From positions 4,154,001 to 4,218,000 of the forward strand of contig NZ_QUMQ01000001.1 of assembly GCF_003387075.1 (NCBI RefSeq): a stretch of 64,000 nt of DNA, in the 5' to 3' direction. Under the pieces are notes generated by a model. That model had not been told where the DNA came from, searched no databases, and saw only the letters and a program-made list of their open reading frames with translations. Source of the stretch: Asanoa ferruginea (GTDB lineage Bacteria > Actinomycetota > Actinomycetes > Mycobacteriales > Micromonosporaceae). Within the stretch, counting starts at the first letter, position 1; the number at the start of each line of letters is the position of its first letter. A program made the position numbers and the translations under genes. Shown one piece after another: positions 1 to 7,851 of the stretch.

Positions 1-2
1 CC

Positions 3-464
3 GCTCGACGCGCGTTCGTGCTGATCATGGCGTGGGGATCGGGAACTTCGAACACCCGCTCGTATCGCCACGTTCCAAGGGCACTTGCCGCGCCGCACTG
101 CGCGACGCGTCTTGTCGACACCGCCGCCACGTGCCGGCAGGGTGACCTCACAGCCGCGTATGAGGCATTCTCTCTTCCTGGTGTTCGTCGGTCGTTCTTC
201 ACCAAGTGGTTTGCCTTCGCCGGTCGAGCGAACGATCGGGACTGGCAGCCGTTAATTCTTGACGACCGTGTGCTACGGACACTGAACCGCACTCTTGCGA
301 CATCGACGAAGACTCTCGCCAGTGACCGTCGTTGGAGTCGTCGCTATACCGCCTATGTTGAGCAAATGCACGCGTGGAGCAACGACCTCCGGCGTGAGGA
401 CATCTCCTGTTCGGCCGAGCGGCTGGAATGGATCTTCTTCAAGCAGAACGGTCGACCCGTTTGA
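3..464 (+). CDS. OGG-fold (8-oxoguanine glycosylase-like) protein, 5'-truncated
   Basis: The reading frame is open to the left edge of the window, so the N-terminus is missing; the first in-frame start inside the window (GTG at 18) is probably internal. The visible 153 residues contain a G-V-R-R-S-F-F-T-K-W block followed by 'PLILDDRV', and a C-terminal Tyr/Trp-rich helix (YVEQMHAWSNDL). This pattern is typical of the small actinobacterial family annotated as 8-oxoguanine DNA glycosylase OGG-fold proteins. I recognise the family from memory of its motifs; catalytic activity has not been shown for most members. Codon use is less GC-biased than in the neighbours (gttaattcttgac, for example), which hints at acquired DNA. 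Confidence 0.55.
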   Translation, partial: ARRAFVLIMAWGSGTSNTRSYRHVPRALAAPHCATRLVDTAATCRQGDLTAAYEAFSLPGVRRSFFTKWFAFAGRANDRDWQPLILDDRVLRTLNRTLATSTKTLASDRRWSRRYTAYVEQMHAWSNDLRREDISCSAERLEWIFFKQNGRPV

Positions 465-474
465 CGGCGCCGGT

Positions 475-486
475 TAGCTTGCACGG
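475..486 (+). promoter_or_regulatory. Leaderless -10 box for GNAT gene at 487
   Basis: TAGCTT at 475-480 lies six bases before the ATG at 487, so transcription would begin at or next to the start codon. No Shine-Dalgarno sequence is present. No good -35 is seen 17 bases upstream. Confidence 0.5.
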
Positions 487-1023
487 ATGGCAGAACTGGC
501 GTCCGTCGCTTGGCCGCCTGCTCCGATCAAGACCGAGCGGCTCGTGCTCCGTGAATCCGAGGCCCGCGACCGGGCGGCGTTCGTCGAGCTGCTCGCCTCG
601 CCGGAGGTGGGCACCTACCTCGGTGGACCCCAGCCGCGCGACGAACTGGAGCGCGAGACGCCCGAGGTGCCCGGGCGGCGGCCAGGCACGTTCGTGGTCG
701 ATCTCGACGGAGCGATGATCGGCGCGGTCATGCTCGATCGGCGCAACGTCGGGCCCGACGGGCGGATCCGTCCGGAGGCGGGGGAGGTCGACCTCGGCTA
801 CCTGTTCCTGCCGGCGGCCTGGGGACACGGGTACGCGGCGGAGGCGTGCGCGGCCGCACTCGACTGGTTCGGCGGCGCGTTCCCCGGCGAGCACGTGGTG
901 CTCTGCACCCAGAGCGCCAACGCGCGCTCGATGCGCCTGGCCGCGAAGCTCGGGTTCACCGAGGTGGAGCGGTTCGAGAAGTGGGACGCCGAGCAATGGT
1001 TCGGCGTCAGACTCTCCAGCTGA
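487..1023 (+). CDS. GNAT family N-acetyltransferase (RimJ/RimL-like)
   Basis: 178 aa, about the usual length for RimJ/RimL-type acetyltransferases, which move an acetyl group from acetyl-CoA to an amine (N-terminal or small molecule). The N-terminal 'IKTERLVLRESEARD' is the classic opening of this subfamily. The acetyl-CoA loop appears as 'FLPAAWGHGYAAEA' near residues 107-120, and the C-terminal 'NARSMRLAAKLGFTEV' is the conserved strand-helix pair. The ATG at 487 is preceded by a leaderless-type -10 box. The gene stands alone and converges on the operon ending at 1075; the two share a hairpin terminator. The substrate cannot be predicted. Confidence 0.85.
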   Translation: MAELASVAWPPAPIKTERLVLRESEARDRAAFVELLASPEVGTYLGGPQPRDELERETPEVPGRRPGTFVVDLDGAMIGAVMLDRRNVGPDGRIRPEAGEVDLGYLFLPAAWGHGYAAEACAAALDWFGGAFPGEHVVLCTQSANARSMRLAAKLGFTEVERFEKWDAEQWFGVRLSS

Positions 1024-1028
1024 ACGCC

Positions 1029-1063
1029 GAAGGACCCGTCCGGCTCAGCCGAACGGGTCCTTC
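1029..1063. terminator. Bidirectional hairpin terminator
   Basis: A nearly perfect inverted repeat: arm GAAGGACCCGT at 1029-1039 pairs with ACGGGTCCTTC at 1053-1063, and an inner CGGCT/AGCCG pair extends the stem. It lies 6 bases after the GNAT stop codon and 12 bases beyond the end of the convergent small CDS, so it can serve both genes. Confidence 0.75.
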
Positions 1064-1074
1064 ATGGACGGTGC

Positions 1075-1221
1075 TTAGCGGTGTTGCCGGCCGCCGTCGT
1101 CGTGGTCGCGGCGCATTGCCCGGGCCACCCGGACGGCCAAGTGACGGCGGGCCGCGGCCTGGCGCATCGTGCGCTGGCGGTCGTTGGCGAGGTTGAGGAG
1201 GAGCTGCGGGTTCTCGTACAT
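1075..1221 (-). CDS. Small basic protein, 48 aa
   Basis: A short gene below usual ORF cut-offs, starting with ATG at 1221 and ending with TAA at 1077-1075. The product begins MYENPQLLLNLANDRQRTM and is rich in Arg and His. A good ribosome site (GGAAGG) lies about nine bases before the ATG. It follows the DUF4097 gene by 18 bases on the same strand, so it is probably the last gene of the operon starting at 2604. Similar 45-60 aa proteins starting 'MYENPQLL' occur in other actinomycetes as far as I recall, without known function. Length, ribosome site and the downstream terminator support a real gene. Confidence 0.6.
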   Translation of the reverse strand: MYENPQLLLNLANDRQRTMRQAAARRHLAVRVARAMRRDHDDGGRQHR

Positions 1222-1239
1222 GATGGGGTCCTTCCGGGG

Positions 1240-2037
1240 TCAGGCGCGCTGGATGTTGATGTCGCCGCTCATGGTGCGCAGCTGGAGGCTGATCTGGTTG
1301 CCGCTCGCGTTGTCGGTCTCGGGGCCCGGCGTGCTCATGTCGAGACCGTTGCGGGTCGTGCCGGACATCGTCTGCACGTCGAACCAGACGCCGGTGCCGG
1401 GCTGGATGCCGATGTGGACGTCGCCCGAGGCGGTGCTGATCCGGGCGGTGCCGCGCTGTGCCTTGCGGATCGTCACGTCGCCCGAGGCGGACTCGACCGA
1501 GATGTCGCCGCCGACCTCTTCGACCTGCACGTCGCCGCTCGCGTATTTGCCGGTGAAGGCGCCCGCGATCTGTTGTGCGCGCAGGTCGCCGGAGGCGCTC
1601 TTGGCCCGCAGGTGGCCCTCGACCTGGGCCAGCCGCACGTCGCCGCTGGCCGTGGTGATCGTGGCGTCGCCGCCGATGTGGTCGGCCTTGATGTCGCCCG
1701 ACGCCGCGTCGACCTGGACGCCGCCGAGCCGGCCGCGGAAGGTGACGTCGGCCGAGGCGGACTTGCCGTTGACCGCGCTGTCCAGCGGGACGTGCACCCG
1801 GATCGCGACCGAGCCACCGCGCAACCGGAAGCCGTTCTGGTTGGGGGTGACGATCGACAGGGTGTCGCCCTGGAGGTCGACGGTGGTCTCGTCGGCCAGC
1901 CGCTGCGACTCGCCGCGCCGGTCGCCGGCGGTGACCTCGACGTAGGCGCTGGTGCGCTCCTCGGCGACAACGTCGACGGAGCCGGACATGATCTTGAAGG
2001 CGACGGTGATGGGGCCGTCAACCGGGAACTCGGGCAT
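1240..2037 (-). CDS. DUF4097 family beta-helix repeat protein
   Basis: 265 aa made of repeated 'SASGDV' or 'TASGDV' units (at least eight), the hallmark of DUF4097 proteins that fold as a right-handed beta-helix. There is no signal peptide or membrane segment, so the protein is probably cytoplasmic or membrane-peripheral. The ATG at 2037 follows the upstream ribbon-helix-helix gene by 30 bases with a purine-rich stretch before it, which indicates co-transcription. In actinobacteria DUF4097 genes often sit beside a ribbon-helix-helix or HicB-like regulator; the molecular role is unknown, and envelope-stress sensing has been suggested for relatives. The family call is firm, the function is open. 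Confidence 0.8.
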   Translation of the reverse strand: MPEFPVDGPITVAFKIMSGSVDVVAEERTSAYVEVTAGDRRGESQRLADETTVDLQGDTLSIVTPNQNGFRLRGGSVAIRVHVPLDSAVNGKSASADVTFRGRLGGVQVDAASGDIKADHIGGDATITTASGDVRLAQVEGHLRAKSASGDLRAQQIAGAFTGKYASGDVQVEEVGGDISVESASGDVTIRKAQRGTARISTASGDVHIGIQPGTGVWFDVQTMSGTTRNGLDMSTPGPETDNASGNQISLQLRTMSGDINIQRA

Positions 2038-2067
2038 GGGTGGCGCTCCTTCGGCGAGAAGAGGGGG

Positions 2068-2604
2068 TCAGGCGCGGCCGTAGCCGCTGATGTGCCGGCG
2101 TCCGCGGCCGGGCGGGTTGGTCCAGCCACCGGGCGGGGTCGGGGTGGCGACGGCGCCGGCGACGGCGCTGCCGATCGCCCGGACGAGCCAGGCGTTGACG
2201 GAGATGCCCTCGCTGGCGGCGGAGCGCTCGACGGCGTCCTTGAGGCCTTCGGGGAGGCGTAGCGTGATCCGGGTGACGTCACCTGCGGCGTCAGGTGACG
2301 TCGCAGTGGCGCCGGGCGGCGTCGGGGGTGCGGGCGGTGCCGGCGGCGCGGGTGGCTGCGGCAGGTGCTCGGTGACCACCAGCTCCGGCTCGCGGCCGCG
2401 CAGTCGCAGCTCGACCGAAGCCGAGGTGAGCTTGGTGGTGACCTCGTCGGCCGCCTGGCCGAGCGCGTCGAGCAGGGCCAGCCGGGCCGCCGCGTCGATC
2501 GAGCCGGAGAGCAGCTCGGCGGCGCGAGCGACCTCGGGGCCGCCGGGTGCGGCTGCTGCGTTGAGGTCTCTGCGGAGGCCCTCAACGAACGGTGCGATGT
2601 CCAT
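2068..2604 (-). CDS. Ribbon-helix-helix / HicB-like regulator
   Basis: 178 aa. The N-terminal half (MDIAPFVEGLRRDLNAAA) is helical and acidic. A Pro/Ala linker follows (residues about 85-100). The C-terminal third carries a ribbon-helix-helix core 'VTRITLRLPEGLKDAVERSA' then 'GISVNAWLVRAI', as in HicB/Arc-type DNA-binding proteins. The ATG at 2604 was chosen because a well spaced promoter (TTGCGG, 17 bases, CATAGT) places the transcription start on it; the longer frame to 2655 would cross that promoter. Two TGACGTCA boxes surround the promoter, so autoregulation is likely. No toxin partner of the HicA type is present; the partner genes are DUF4097 and the 48-aa protein. Confidence 0.75.
   Translation of the reverse strand: MDIAPFVEGLRRDLNAAAAPGGPEVARAAELLSGSIDAAARLALLDALGQAADEVTTKLTSASVELRLRGREPELVVTEHLPQPPAPPAPPAPPTPPGATATSPDAAGDVTRITLRLPEGLKDAVERSAASEGISVNAWLVRAIGSAVAGAVATPTPPGGWTNPPGRGRRHISGYGRA
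2274..2303. promoter_or_regulatory. Intragenic pair of TGACGTCA-like boxes
   Basis: TGACGTCA at 2274-2281 and TGACGTCG at 2296-2303 are 22 bases apart, the same spacing as the pair at the promoter. They lie inside the regulator's own coding sequence, about 330 bases downstream of the start. Confidence 0.4.
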
Positions 2605-2639
2605 GACGTCACTATGCCACCGAAGTGACGTCACCGCAA
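2604..2639 (-). promoter_or_regulatory. Leaderless promoter with double TGACGTCA operator
   Basis: On the minus strand, -35 TTGCGG (2639-2634), a 17-base spacer and -10 CATAGT (2616-2611) place the transcription start at the ATG (2604). Two exact palindromes TGACGTCA lie at 2626-2633 (in the spacer) and 2604-2611 (touching the -10 and start codon). Their 22-base spacing, two helical turns, suits two dimers on one DNA face, so repression by the encoded ribbon-helix-helix protein is likely. Confidence 0.6.
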
Positions 2640-2727
2640 GACACAATGACGGCATCGTGGTGTCGCGATGGGGTCAGTCGGGTCGAGGGTTAGAGTCTGC
2701 CGAGTCGCGCGAGGCAGAGGGGGCGCC

Positions 2728-3480
2728 GTGCCAGAGATCGTTCCGCCGCAGGTCAGGATCATTGCCTGGACCCAGTTCGAGGCGCCCGACGACGTGCCCT
2801 GGGAGACCGATGCCGACGGCGGCCAGGCGCTCGCGGAGTTCGCCGGCCGGGCCTGCTACCAGTCGTGGAAGAAGCCGAACCCGGCCACCGCGACCAACGC
2901 CGGTTATCTCGCCCACATCCTCGAGGTCGGCCACTTCTCGGTGCTCGAGCACGGGTCGGTCACCTTCTACCTGACCGGGGTGTCCCGCTCGTTCACCCAC
3001 GAGCTGATCCGGCACCGGCATTTCTCGTACTCTCAGCTCTCCCAGCGTTATGTCCCTGGTCGCGACGCGTCGATGGTCGAGCCCGAGGTGATCGCCTCCG
3101 ACCCCGGCCTGCACAAGACCTTCGTCGAGGCGGCCGAGGCCAGCGTGCGGGCCTACAACGAGTTGCTGGAGGGGCTGGAGCAGAAGTTCTCCGACGAGCC
3201 CAACGCGACGCTGCGTCGCAAGCAGGCGCGCCAGGCGGCCCGGGCGGTGCTGCCCAACGCCGCGGAGACCCGGATCGTGGTCACCGGCAACTACCGTGCG
3301 TGGCGTCACTTCGTCGCGCTGCGGGCCACCGAGGCGGCCGACGTGGAGATCCGTGAGGTGGCCATCGCGTGCCTGCGGGAGCTACAGCGGGTCGCGCCCA
3401 ACATCTTCGCGGACTTCACGATCAGCACACTTCCGGACGGCACCGAGGTCGCGGCGACCCCTTACGCCGAGGGTTCATAG
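2728..3480 (+). CDS. thyX: Flavin-dependent thymidylate synthase ThyX
   Basis: 250 aa. ThyX makes dTMP from dUMP using methylene-tetrahydrofolate, FAD and NADPH. The signature RHRxxSxxxxSQRY is complete as [14 protein letters not shown] at residues 95-108. The start GTG at 2728 is favoured over an upstream frame (2668) because AGAGGGGG lies seven bases before it and because family members begin close to this point. It is followed by dapA (129-base gap), and thyX-dapA-rnj is a conserved actinobacterial order. No thyA was seen in the window. Confidence 0.97.
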   Translation: MPEIVPPQVRIIAWTQFEAPDDVPWETDADGGQALAEFAGRACYQSWKKPNPATATNAGYLAHILEVGHFSVLEHGSVTFYLTGVSRSFTHELIRHRHFSYSQLSQRYVPGRDASMVEPEVIASDPGLHKTFVEAAEASVRAYNELLEGLEQKFSDEPNATLRRKQARQAARAVLPNAAETRIVVTGNYRAWRHFVALRATEAADVEIREVAIACLRELQRVAPNIFADFTISTLPDGTEVAATPYAEGS

Positions 3481-3595
3481 CAGGTGACCGGAAGGCGGGT
3501 GGCCGCGACAGCGGCCAGCCGGCTGAGGACCTTAGCTGGCACAGTCTGATAGCCCGCACCCGACCGGACGAGACCGCCGTCCACCAGGCTTCCGC

Positions 3596-3608
3596 TAGGT
3601 TTGTCAGC
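3596..3608 (+). promoter_or_regulatory. Leaderless -10 box for dapA
   Basis: TAGGTT at 3596-3601 is seven bases before the dapA ATG (3609), with no ribosome site between. This indicates that dapA has its own promoter, separate from thyX. Confidence 0.55.
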
Positions 3609-4517
3609 ATGACGCAGGAGCATTCTGCCGCGCGGCCGTTCGGTGAGCTGATCACGGCGATGGTGTCGCCGTTCACCGCCGACGGCGCGCTCGACCTTGA
3701 CGGTGTCCAGCGCCTGGCGGCCCACCTCGTCGACGAGCAGGGCAACGACGCGCTGGTGATCAACGGCACCGCCGGCGAGTCGCCGACGACCACCGACAGC
3801 GAGAAGGAGGCCCTGGTCAGGGCCGTTGTCGAGGCGGTCGGCGACCGGGCCAAGGTGCTCGCCGGGGTCGGCACCAACGACACCCGGCACACGATCGAGC
3901 TCGCCGTCGGGGCGGAGAAGGCGGGCGCACACGGCCTGCTGGTGGTGACGCCCTACTACAACAAGCCGCCGCAGGAGGGCCTCTACCGGCACTTCACCGC
4001 GGTCGCCGACGCCAGTGGGCTGCCGATCCTGCTCTATGACATCCCGCACCGCAGCGGCGTGCCGATCGAGACCGAGACGCTGGTCCGGCTGGCCGCACAC
4101 GATCGCATCGTCGGGGTCAAGGACGCCAAGGGCGACCTCACCGCGACGTCGTGGGTGCTCAGCCGCACCGACCTCGCGTTCTACTGCGGCGACGACGCCA
4201 CGACCCTGCCGATGCTGGCGATCGGCGCGGTCGGCATCGTCGGCACCTCGACCCATTTCACCGGTCAACAGACCAAGCAGCTCATCCAGGCGTACGCGCG
4301 CGGCGACGTCGCCGAGGCTCTCGCCCTGCATCGCCGGCTGCTGCCGCTGTTCACCGGTGTTTTCCGTACCCAGGGCACCATCCTGGTCAAGGCCGGGCTG
4401 GCCATCAAGGGCCTGCCCGCCGGACCGGTCCGGCCGCCCCTCGTCGACGCGACCGCGGACCAGGTCGCGCAACTGCGCGCCGACGCCGCCGCGTGCGGAC
4501 TGGAGCTTCCTGCATGA
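3609..4517 (+). CDS. dapA: 4-hydroxy-tetrahydrodipicolinate synthase
   Basis: 302 aa, a TIM-barrel class I aldolase condensing pyruvate with aspartate semialdehyde in the lysine/diaminopimelate pathway. The substrate motif NGTAGESPT sits near residue 53, the proton-relay tyrosines at 116-117 (TPYYNKPPQEG), and the Schiff-base lysine is K171 in VGVKDAKGD. The start at 3609 fits the family N-terminus (PFGELITAMVSPF) and a leaderless -10 box; the frame stays open upstream but that part overlaps thyX and looks non-coding. The stop overlaps the rnj start as ATGA, so the two are translationally coupled. Confidence 0.97.
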   Translation: MTQEHSAARPFGELITAMVSPFTADGALDLDGVQRLAAHLVDEQGNDALVINGTAGESPTTTDSEKEALVRAVVEAVGDRAKVLAGVGTNDTRHTIELAVGAEKAGAHGLLVVTPYYNKPPQEGLYRHFTAVADASGLPILLYDIPHRSGVPIETETLVRLAAHDRIVGVKDAKGDLTATSWVLSRTDLAFYCGDDATTLPMLAIGAVGIVGTSTHFTGQQTKQLIQAYARGDVAEALALHRRLLPLFTGVFRTQGTILVKAGLAIKGLPAGPVRPPLVDATADQVAQLRADAAACGLELPA

Positions 4518-6202
4518 CACTGGCCCACCTCGAGCTCGAACCGCCGCCGCCGCTGCCCGCGGGAGGCCTTCGGGTCACCCCACTGGGCGGCCTCGGCGCG
4601 ATCGGCCGCAACATGACCGTCTTCGAATACGACGGCAAGTTGCTGGTCGTCGACTGTGGCGTGCTCTTCCCCGACGTCGAGCAACCGGGCGTCGACCTGA
4701 TCCTGCCCGACTTCGCCCCGATCCTGGACCGGCTCGGCGACGTGCAGGCCATCGTGCTCACCCACGGCCACGAAGACCACATCGGTGCCGTGCCCTACCT
4801 GCTCGCCCACAAGCCCGACATCCCGCTGGTCGGTTCGCAGTTCACGCTGGCGCTGGTAGAGGCCAAGCTCCAGGAACGGCGGATGGAGCCCTACACGCTC
4901 ACCGTCACCGAGGGGCAGCGCGAGCAACTCGGGCCGTTCGACGTCGAGTTCTTCGCCGTCAACCACTCGATCCCCGACGCGATGGCGGTCGCCATCCGCA
5001 CGCCGGCCGGGCTGGTGCTGCACACCGGCGACTTCAAGATGGACCAGTTGCCGCTCGACGGCCGGATCACCGACCTGGCGGGCTTCGCCCGGCTCGGCTC
5101 CGAAGGCGTCGACCTGCTGCTCTCCGACTCGACCAACGCCGAGATCCCCGGCTTCGTGACACCGGAGCGGGAGATCGGCCCGGTGCTCGACGCGATCTTC
5201 GCGAAGGCCCGCGGGCGGGTCATCGTCGCGTCGTTCGCCTCCCACGTGCACCGGGTGCAGCAGGTGCTCGACGCGGCCGCCCTGCACGGCCGGCAGGTGG
5301 CCTTCATCGGTCGCTCGATGGTGCGCAACATGGGCATCGCCCGCGACCTGGGTCTGCTCCGGATCGAGCCGGGTCTCGTGGTCGGCATGGACGAGGCGAT
5401 GCAGGCCCCGCCCGAGCGGATCGTGCTGATGTCGACCGGTTCGCAGGGCGAGCCGATGAGCGCGCTCGGCCGGATGGCCAACGGCGACCACCGGCACATC
5501 ACGATCGCCCAGGGCGACACCGTCGTGCTGGCCAGCTCGCTGGTGCCGGGCAACGAGACCTCGGTCTACCGGGTGATCAACCGGCTCTCCCGGGCCGGCG
5601 CCAACGTGATCCACAAAGACGTGGCCAAGGTGCACGTCTCGGGCCACGCGCCGGCCGGCGAGCTGCTCTACCTGCTCAACGTGGTGCGGCCGAGCAACCT
5701 GTTGCCGGTGCACGGCGAGTGGCGGCACCTGCGGGCACACGCCCGGCTCGGCGTCGAGTCCGGCATCTCGCCGGAAAACGTGGTGCTCTGCGAAGACGGC
5801 GACGTGGTCGACCTGGTCGAGGGCCAGGCCAGGCTGGTCGGGCACGTGCCGAGCCGCTACATCTACGTCGACGGGCTCGCGGTCGGCGACATCGGCGAGT
5901 CGCTGCTGACCGAGCGCCGGATGCTGGGCGACGGCGGCTTCATCGCCGCCACCGTGGTGATCGACTCGGTCACCGGCAAGGTGGTCGGCGGCCCGGCCGT
6001 CTCGGCGAAGGGCTTCTCCGAAAACCCCGAGGCGTTCGACCCGGTTCTCCCGCTGATCACCGAGGCGCTGAGCCGCGCGGCCGCCGAAAACATCACCGAC
6101 CCGCACCAGCTACAGCAGATAGTGCGCCGGACGGTGGGCCGCTGGGTCAACGACGCCTACCGGCGCCGGCCAATGATCGTCCCGACGGTGGTCGAGGTCT
6201 GA
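4514..6202 (+). CDS. rnj: Ribonuclease J
   Basis: 562 aa, the normal size for RNase J, a zinc-dependent metallo-beta-lactamase-fold exo/endoribonuclease of RNA decay and rRNA maturation. The metal-binding motif HGHEDH is at residues 84-89. The beta-CASP region carries 'VASFASHVHRVQQV' and 'GRSMVRNMGIARDLG'. The later 'HVSGHAPAGEL' and 'PVHGEWRHL' motifs are also typical. The ATG overlaps the dapA stop (ATGA). Together with the window's RNase Y gene (56562), this organism carries both J- and Y-type enzymes. Confidence 0.97.
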   Translation: MTLAHLELEPPPPLPAGGLRVTPLGGLGAIGRNMTVFEYDGKLLVVDCGVLFPDVEQPGVDLILPDFAPILDRLGDVQAIVLTHGHEDHIGAVPYLLAHKPDIPLVGSQFTLALVEAKLQERRMEPYTLTVTEGQREQLGPFDVEFFAVNHSIPDAMAVAIRTPAGLVLHTGDFKMDQLPLDGRITDLAGFARLGSEGVDLLLSDSTNAEIPGFVTPEREIGPVLDAIFAKARGRVIVASFASHVHRVQQVLDAAALHGRQVAFIGRSMVRNMGIARDLGLLRIEPGLVVGMDEAMQAPPERIVLMSTGSQGEPMSALGRMANGDHRHITIAQGDTVVLASSLVPGNETSVYRVINRLSRAGANVIHKDVAKVHVSGHAPAGELLYLLNVVRPSNLLPVHGEWRHLRAHARLGVESGISPENVVLCEDGDVVDLVEGQARLVGHVPSRYIYVDGLAVGDIGESLLTERRMLGDGGFIAATVVIDSVTGKVVGGPAVSAKGFSENPEAFDPVLPLITEALSRAAAENITDPHQLQQIVRRTVGRWVNDAYRRRPMIVPTVVEV

Positions 6203-6214
6203 TCGGCGGTGCCG

Positions 6215-7117
6215 ATGCACGAGGGAGAGTTCGCCGTCACCGGTGAGCTCGTCACGCGGCTGGTCGCCGCGCAGTTCCCGCACTGGGCGGGGTGGCCGCT
6301 GACGCCGGTCGCCTCGTCGGGCACGGTCAACGCGCTCTTCCGGCTCGGCACCGACCTGGTCGTCCGGCTGCCCCGGGTCGACTGGTCGCTCGGCGCCACC
6401 GAGACCGAGGGGACCTGGCTGCCGCTGCTCGCGCCGCGGCTGCCGGTGGCGATCCCGGAGCAGGTCGCGGTCGGCGTGCCGGGGGAGGGCTACCCCTGGC
6501 CGTGGGCGGTCTACCGCTGGCTACCCGGCACCGTGCCGGTCGAGGACAAGCTGACCGACCCGCTCGGTCTGGCGGCCGACCTGGCCGCGTTCGTCCGAGC
6601 GATGCGAGCCGTCGACCTGGCAGACGCGCCCGCCGCCTATCGGGGTGGTGGGCACTCGTTGCTGGACCCACCTGCCCGCGCCGCGCTCGCGGGGCTGGCT
6701 GGGCTGCTTGACCCGGCTGAGCTGGCCGCGATTGGCGCCGCACTGGACGCGGACCTGGGCGTGCCGGACTACGCCGGGCCGCCGGTCTGGCTGCACGCCG
6801 ATCTGATGCCCGGCAATCTGCTGGTCGACTCGCGGGGGCGGCTGGCCGCGGTGATCGACTTCGCCACCCTCGGGGTCGGCGACCCGTCCTGCGACCTGAT
6901 CGTCGCGTGGAACCTGCTGACGCCGGAGGGCCGCGAGGTGTTCCGCGCCGCGCTCGGTGTCGACGAGCCCACCTGGCGGCGCGGCCGTGGTCGCGCGCTG
7001 GCGATAGCGGTGATCGCGTTGGTCTACTACCACCAGACGAATCCCGCGTTCGCCGGCAACGCGCGTTACGTGATCCGTGAGGTGCTGGCCGCGTGCGACC
7101 CGACGAAGACCGGCTGA
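6215..7117 (+). CDS. Aminoglycoside phosphotransferase-family kinase
   Basis: 300 aa with the APH/choline kinase fold. The Brenner-type catalytic loop is HADLMPGNLLV, and the metal-binding segment is 'VIDFATLGVGDPSCDL'. N-terminal 'TLNALFRLG'-like nucleotide-binding strands appear as 'SGTVNALFRLGTDLVVRLPR'. The family phosphorylates small molecules, and many members are not resistance enzymes. ATG at 6215 was preferred over GTG at 6209 because relatives begin MHxxE; neither has a strong ribosome site. It sits 12 bases after rnj and overlaps the next kinase gene by 25 bases, so the two are probably one transcription unit. Confidence 0.85.
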   Translation: MHEGEFAVTGELVTRLVAAQFPHWAGWPLTPVASSGTVNALFRLGTDLVVRLPRVDWSLGATETEGTWLPLLAPRLPVAIPEQVAVGVPGEGYPWPWAVYRWLPGTVPVEDKLTDPLGLAADLAAFVRAMRAVDLADAPAAYRGGGHSLLDPPARAALAGLAGLLDPAELAAIGAALDADLGVPDYAGPPVWLHADLMPGNLLVDSRGRLAAVIDFATLGVGDPSCDLIVAWNLLTPEGREVFRAALGVDEPTWRRGRGRALAIAVIALVYYHQTNPAFAGNARYVIREVLAACDPTKTG

Positions 7118-7851
7118 CCGGCAACGTCACCGCGGGCCTGGTGCGGATCGGCGACACCGTCCGCCGCCCGGTCGGCCCGCACACCGACGCCGTCGATGCC
7201 CTGCTCGCCCACCTGCACGACGTCGGCTTCACCGGTGCGCCGCGCCCGCTGGGCCGCGACGAGAAGGGGCGGCAGGTGCTGGAGTTCGTACCCGGTGAAA
7301 TGACCATGGACATCGACCCGCGCGACCTGCCGGACCTCGGGCGGTTGCTGCGCGACCTGCACGCGGCGACGGCCTCGTTCACGCCGCCGCCGGACGCCGG
7401 CTGGCACAGCGAGATCCCGCCGGTCGGCGTGCCGGGCTCGCCGGTCGGCGAAGTGATCTGCCACCACGACGCCGCACCCTGGAACCTGGTGCGGGCCGAG
7501 CGCGGCTGGGTGCTGATCGACTGGGACAACGCGGGGCCGGGGTCGCGGGCCTGGGAACTCGCGTACGCCGCGCTGAGCTGCTGCGGGATGCGCCCCGAGC
7601 AGCCGGTGCCGGAGTCGGCGGCCCGGCTGCGCGCGTTCGTCGACGGCTACGGCCTCGAACCCGGCCTGCGGCCGGCGCTGGCCGGCCTGCTCGGGGTCAA
7701 CGCGGGCGCGATGTATGACCTGCTGGCCACCGCCGCCCGCGACGGACGCCAACCGTGGGCCCGGATCTTCACCGAGGACGGTGCGTTCTGGCGCGGCGTC
7801 GCCGACTATCTCGACGAAAACCGCGCCGAGTGGGCGTCAGCCCTGGGATAG
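7093..7851 (+). CDS. Second phosphotransferase-family kinase (APH-like)
   Basis: 252 aa, a shorter APH-fold protein in tandem with the preceding one but diverged from it. The catalytic loop is 'ICHHDAAPWNLV' and the metal site is 'VLIDWDNAGPGSRAWELAY'. The N-terminus 'NVTAGLVRIGDTVRRPVGPHTDAV' is the beta-hairpin nucleotide region seen in actinobacterial phosphotransferases of unknown substrate. GTG at 7093 overlaps the previous gene by 25 bases. The end overlaps the convergent gene at 7837 by 15 bases. Confidence 0.8.
   Translation: MRPDEDRLTGNVTAGLVRIGDTVRRPVGPHTDAVDALLAHLHDVGFTGAPRPLGRDEKGRQVLEFVPGEMTMDIDPRDLPDLGRLLRDLHAATASFTPPPDAGWHSEIPPVGVPGSPVGEVICHHDAAPWNLVRAERGWVLIDWDNAGPGSRAWELAYAALSCCGMRPEQPVPESAARLRAFVDGYGLEPGLRPALAGLLGVNAGAMYDLLATAARDGRQPWARIFTEDGAFWRGVADYLDENRAEWASALG

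Noticed and set aside
6215-7851. Antibiotic resistance genes (two APH-like kinases)
   Set aside because: The motifs show only the broad phosphotransferase fold; most chromosomal members in actinobacteria are not resistance genes and no resistance context is present.
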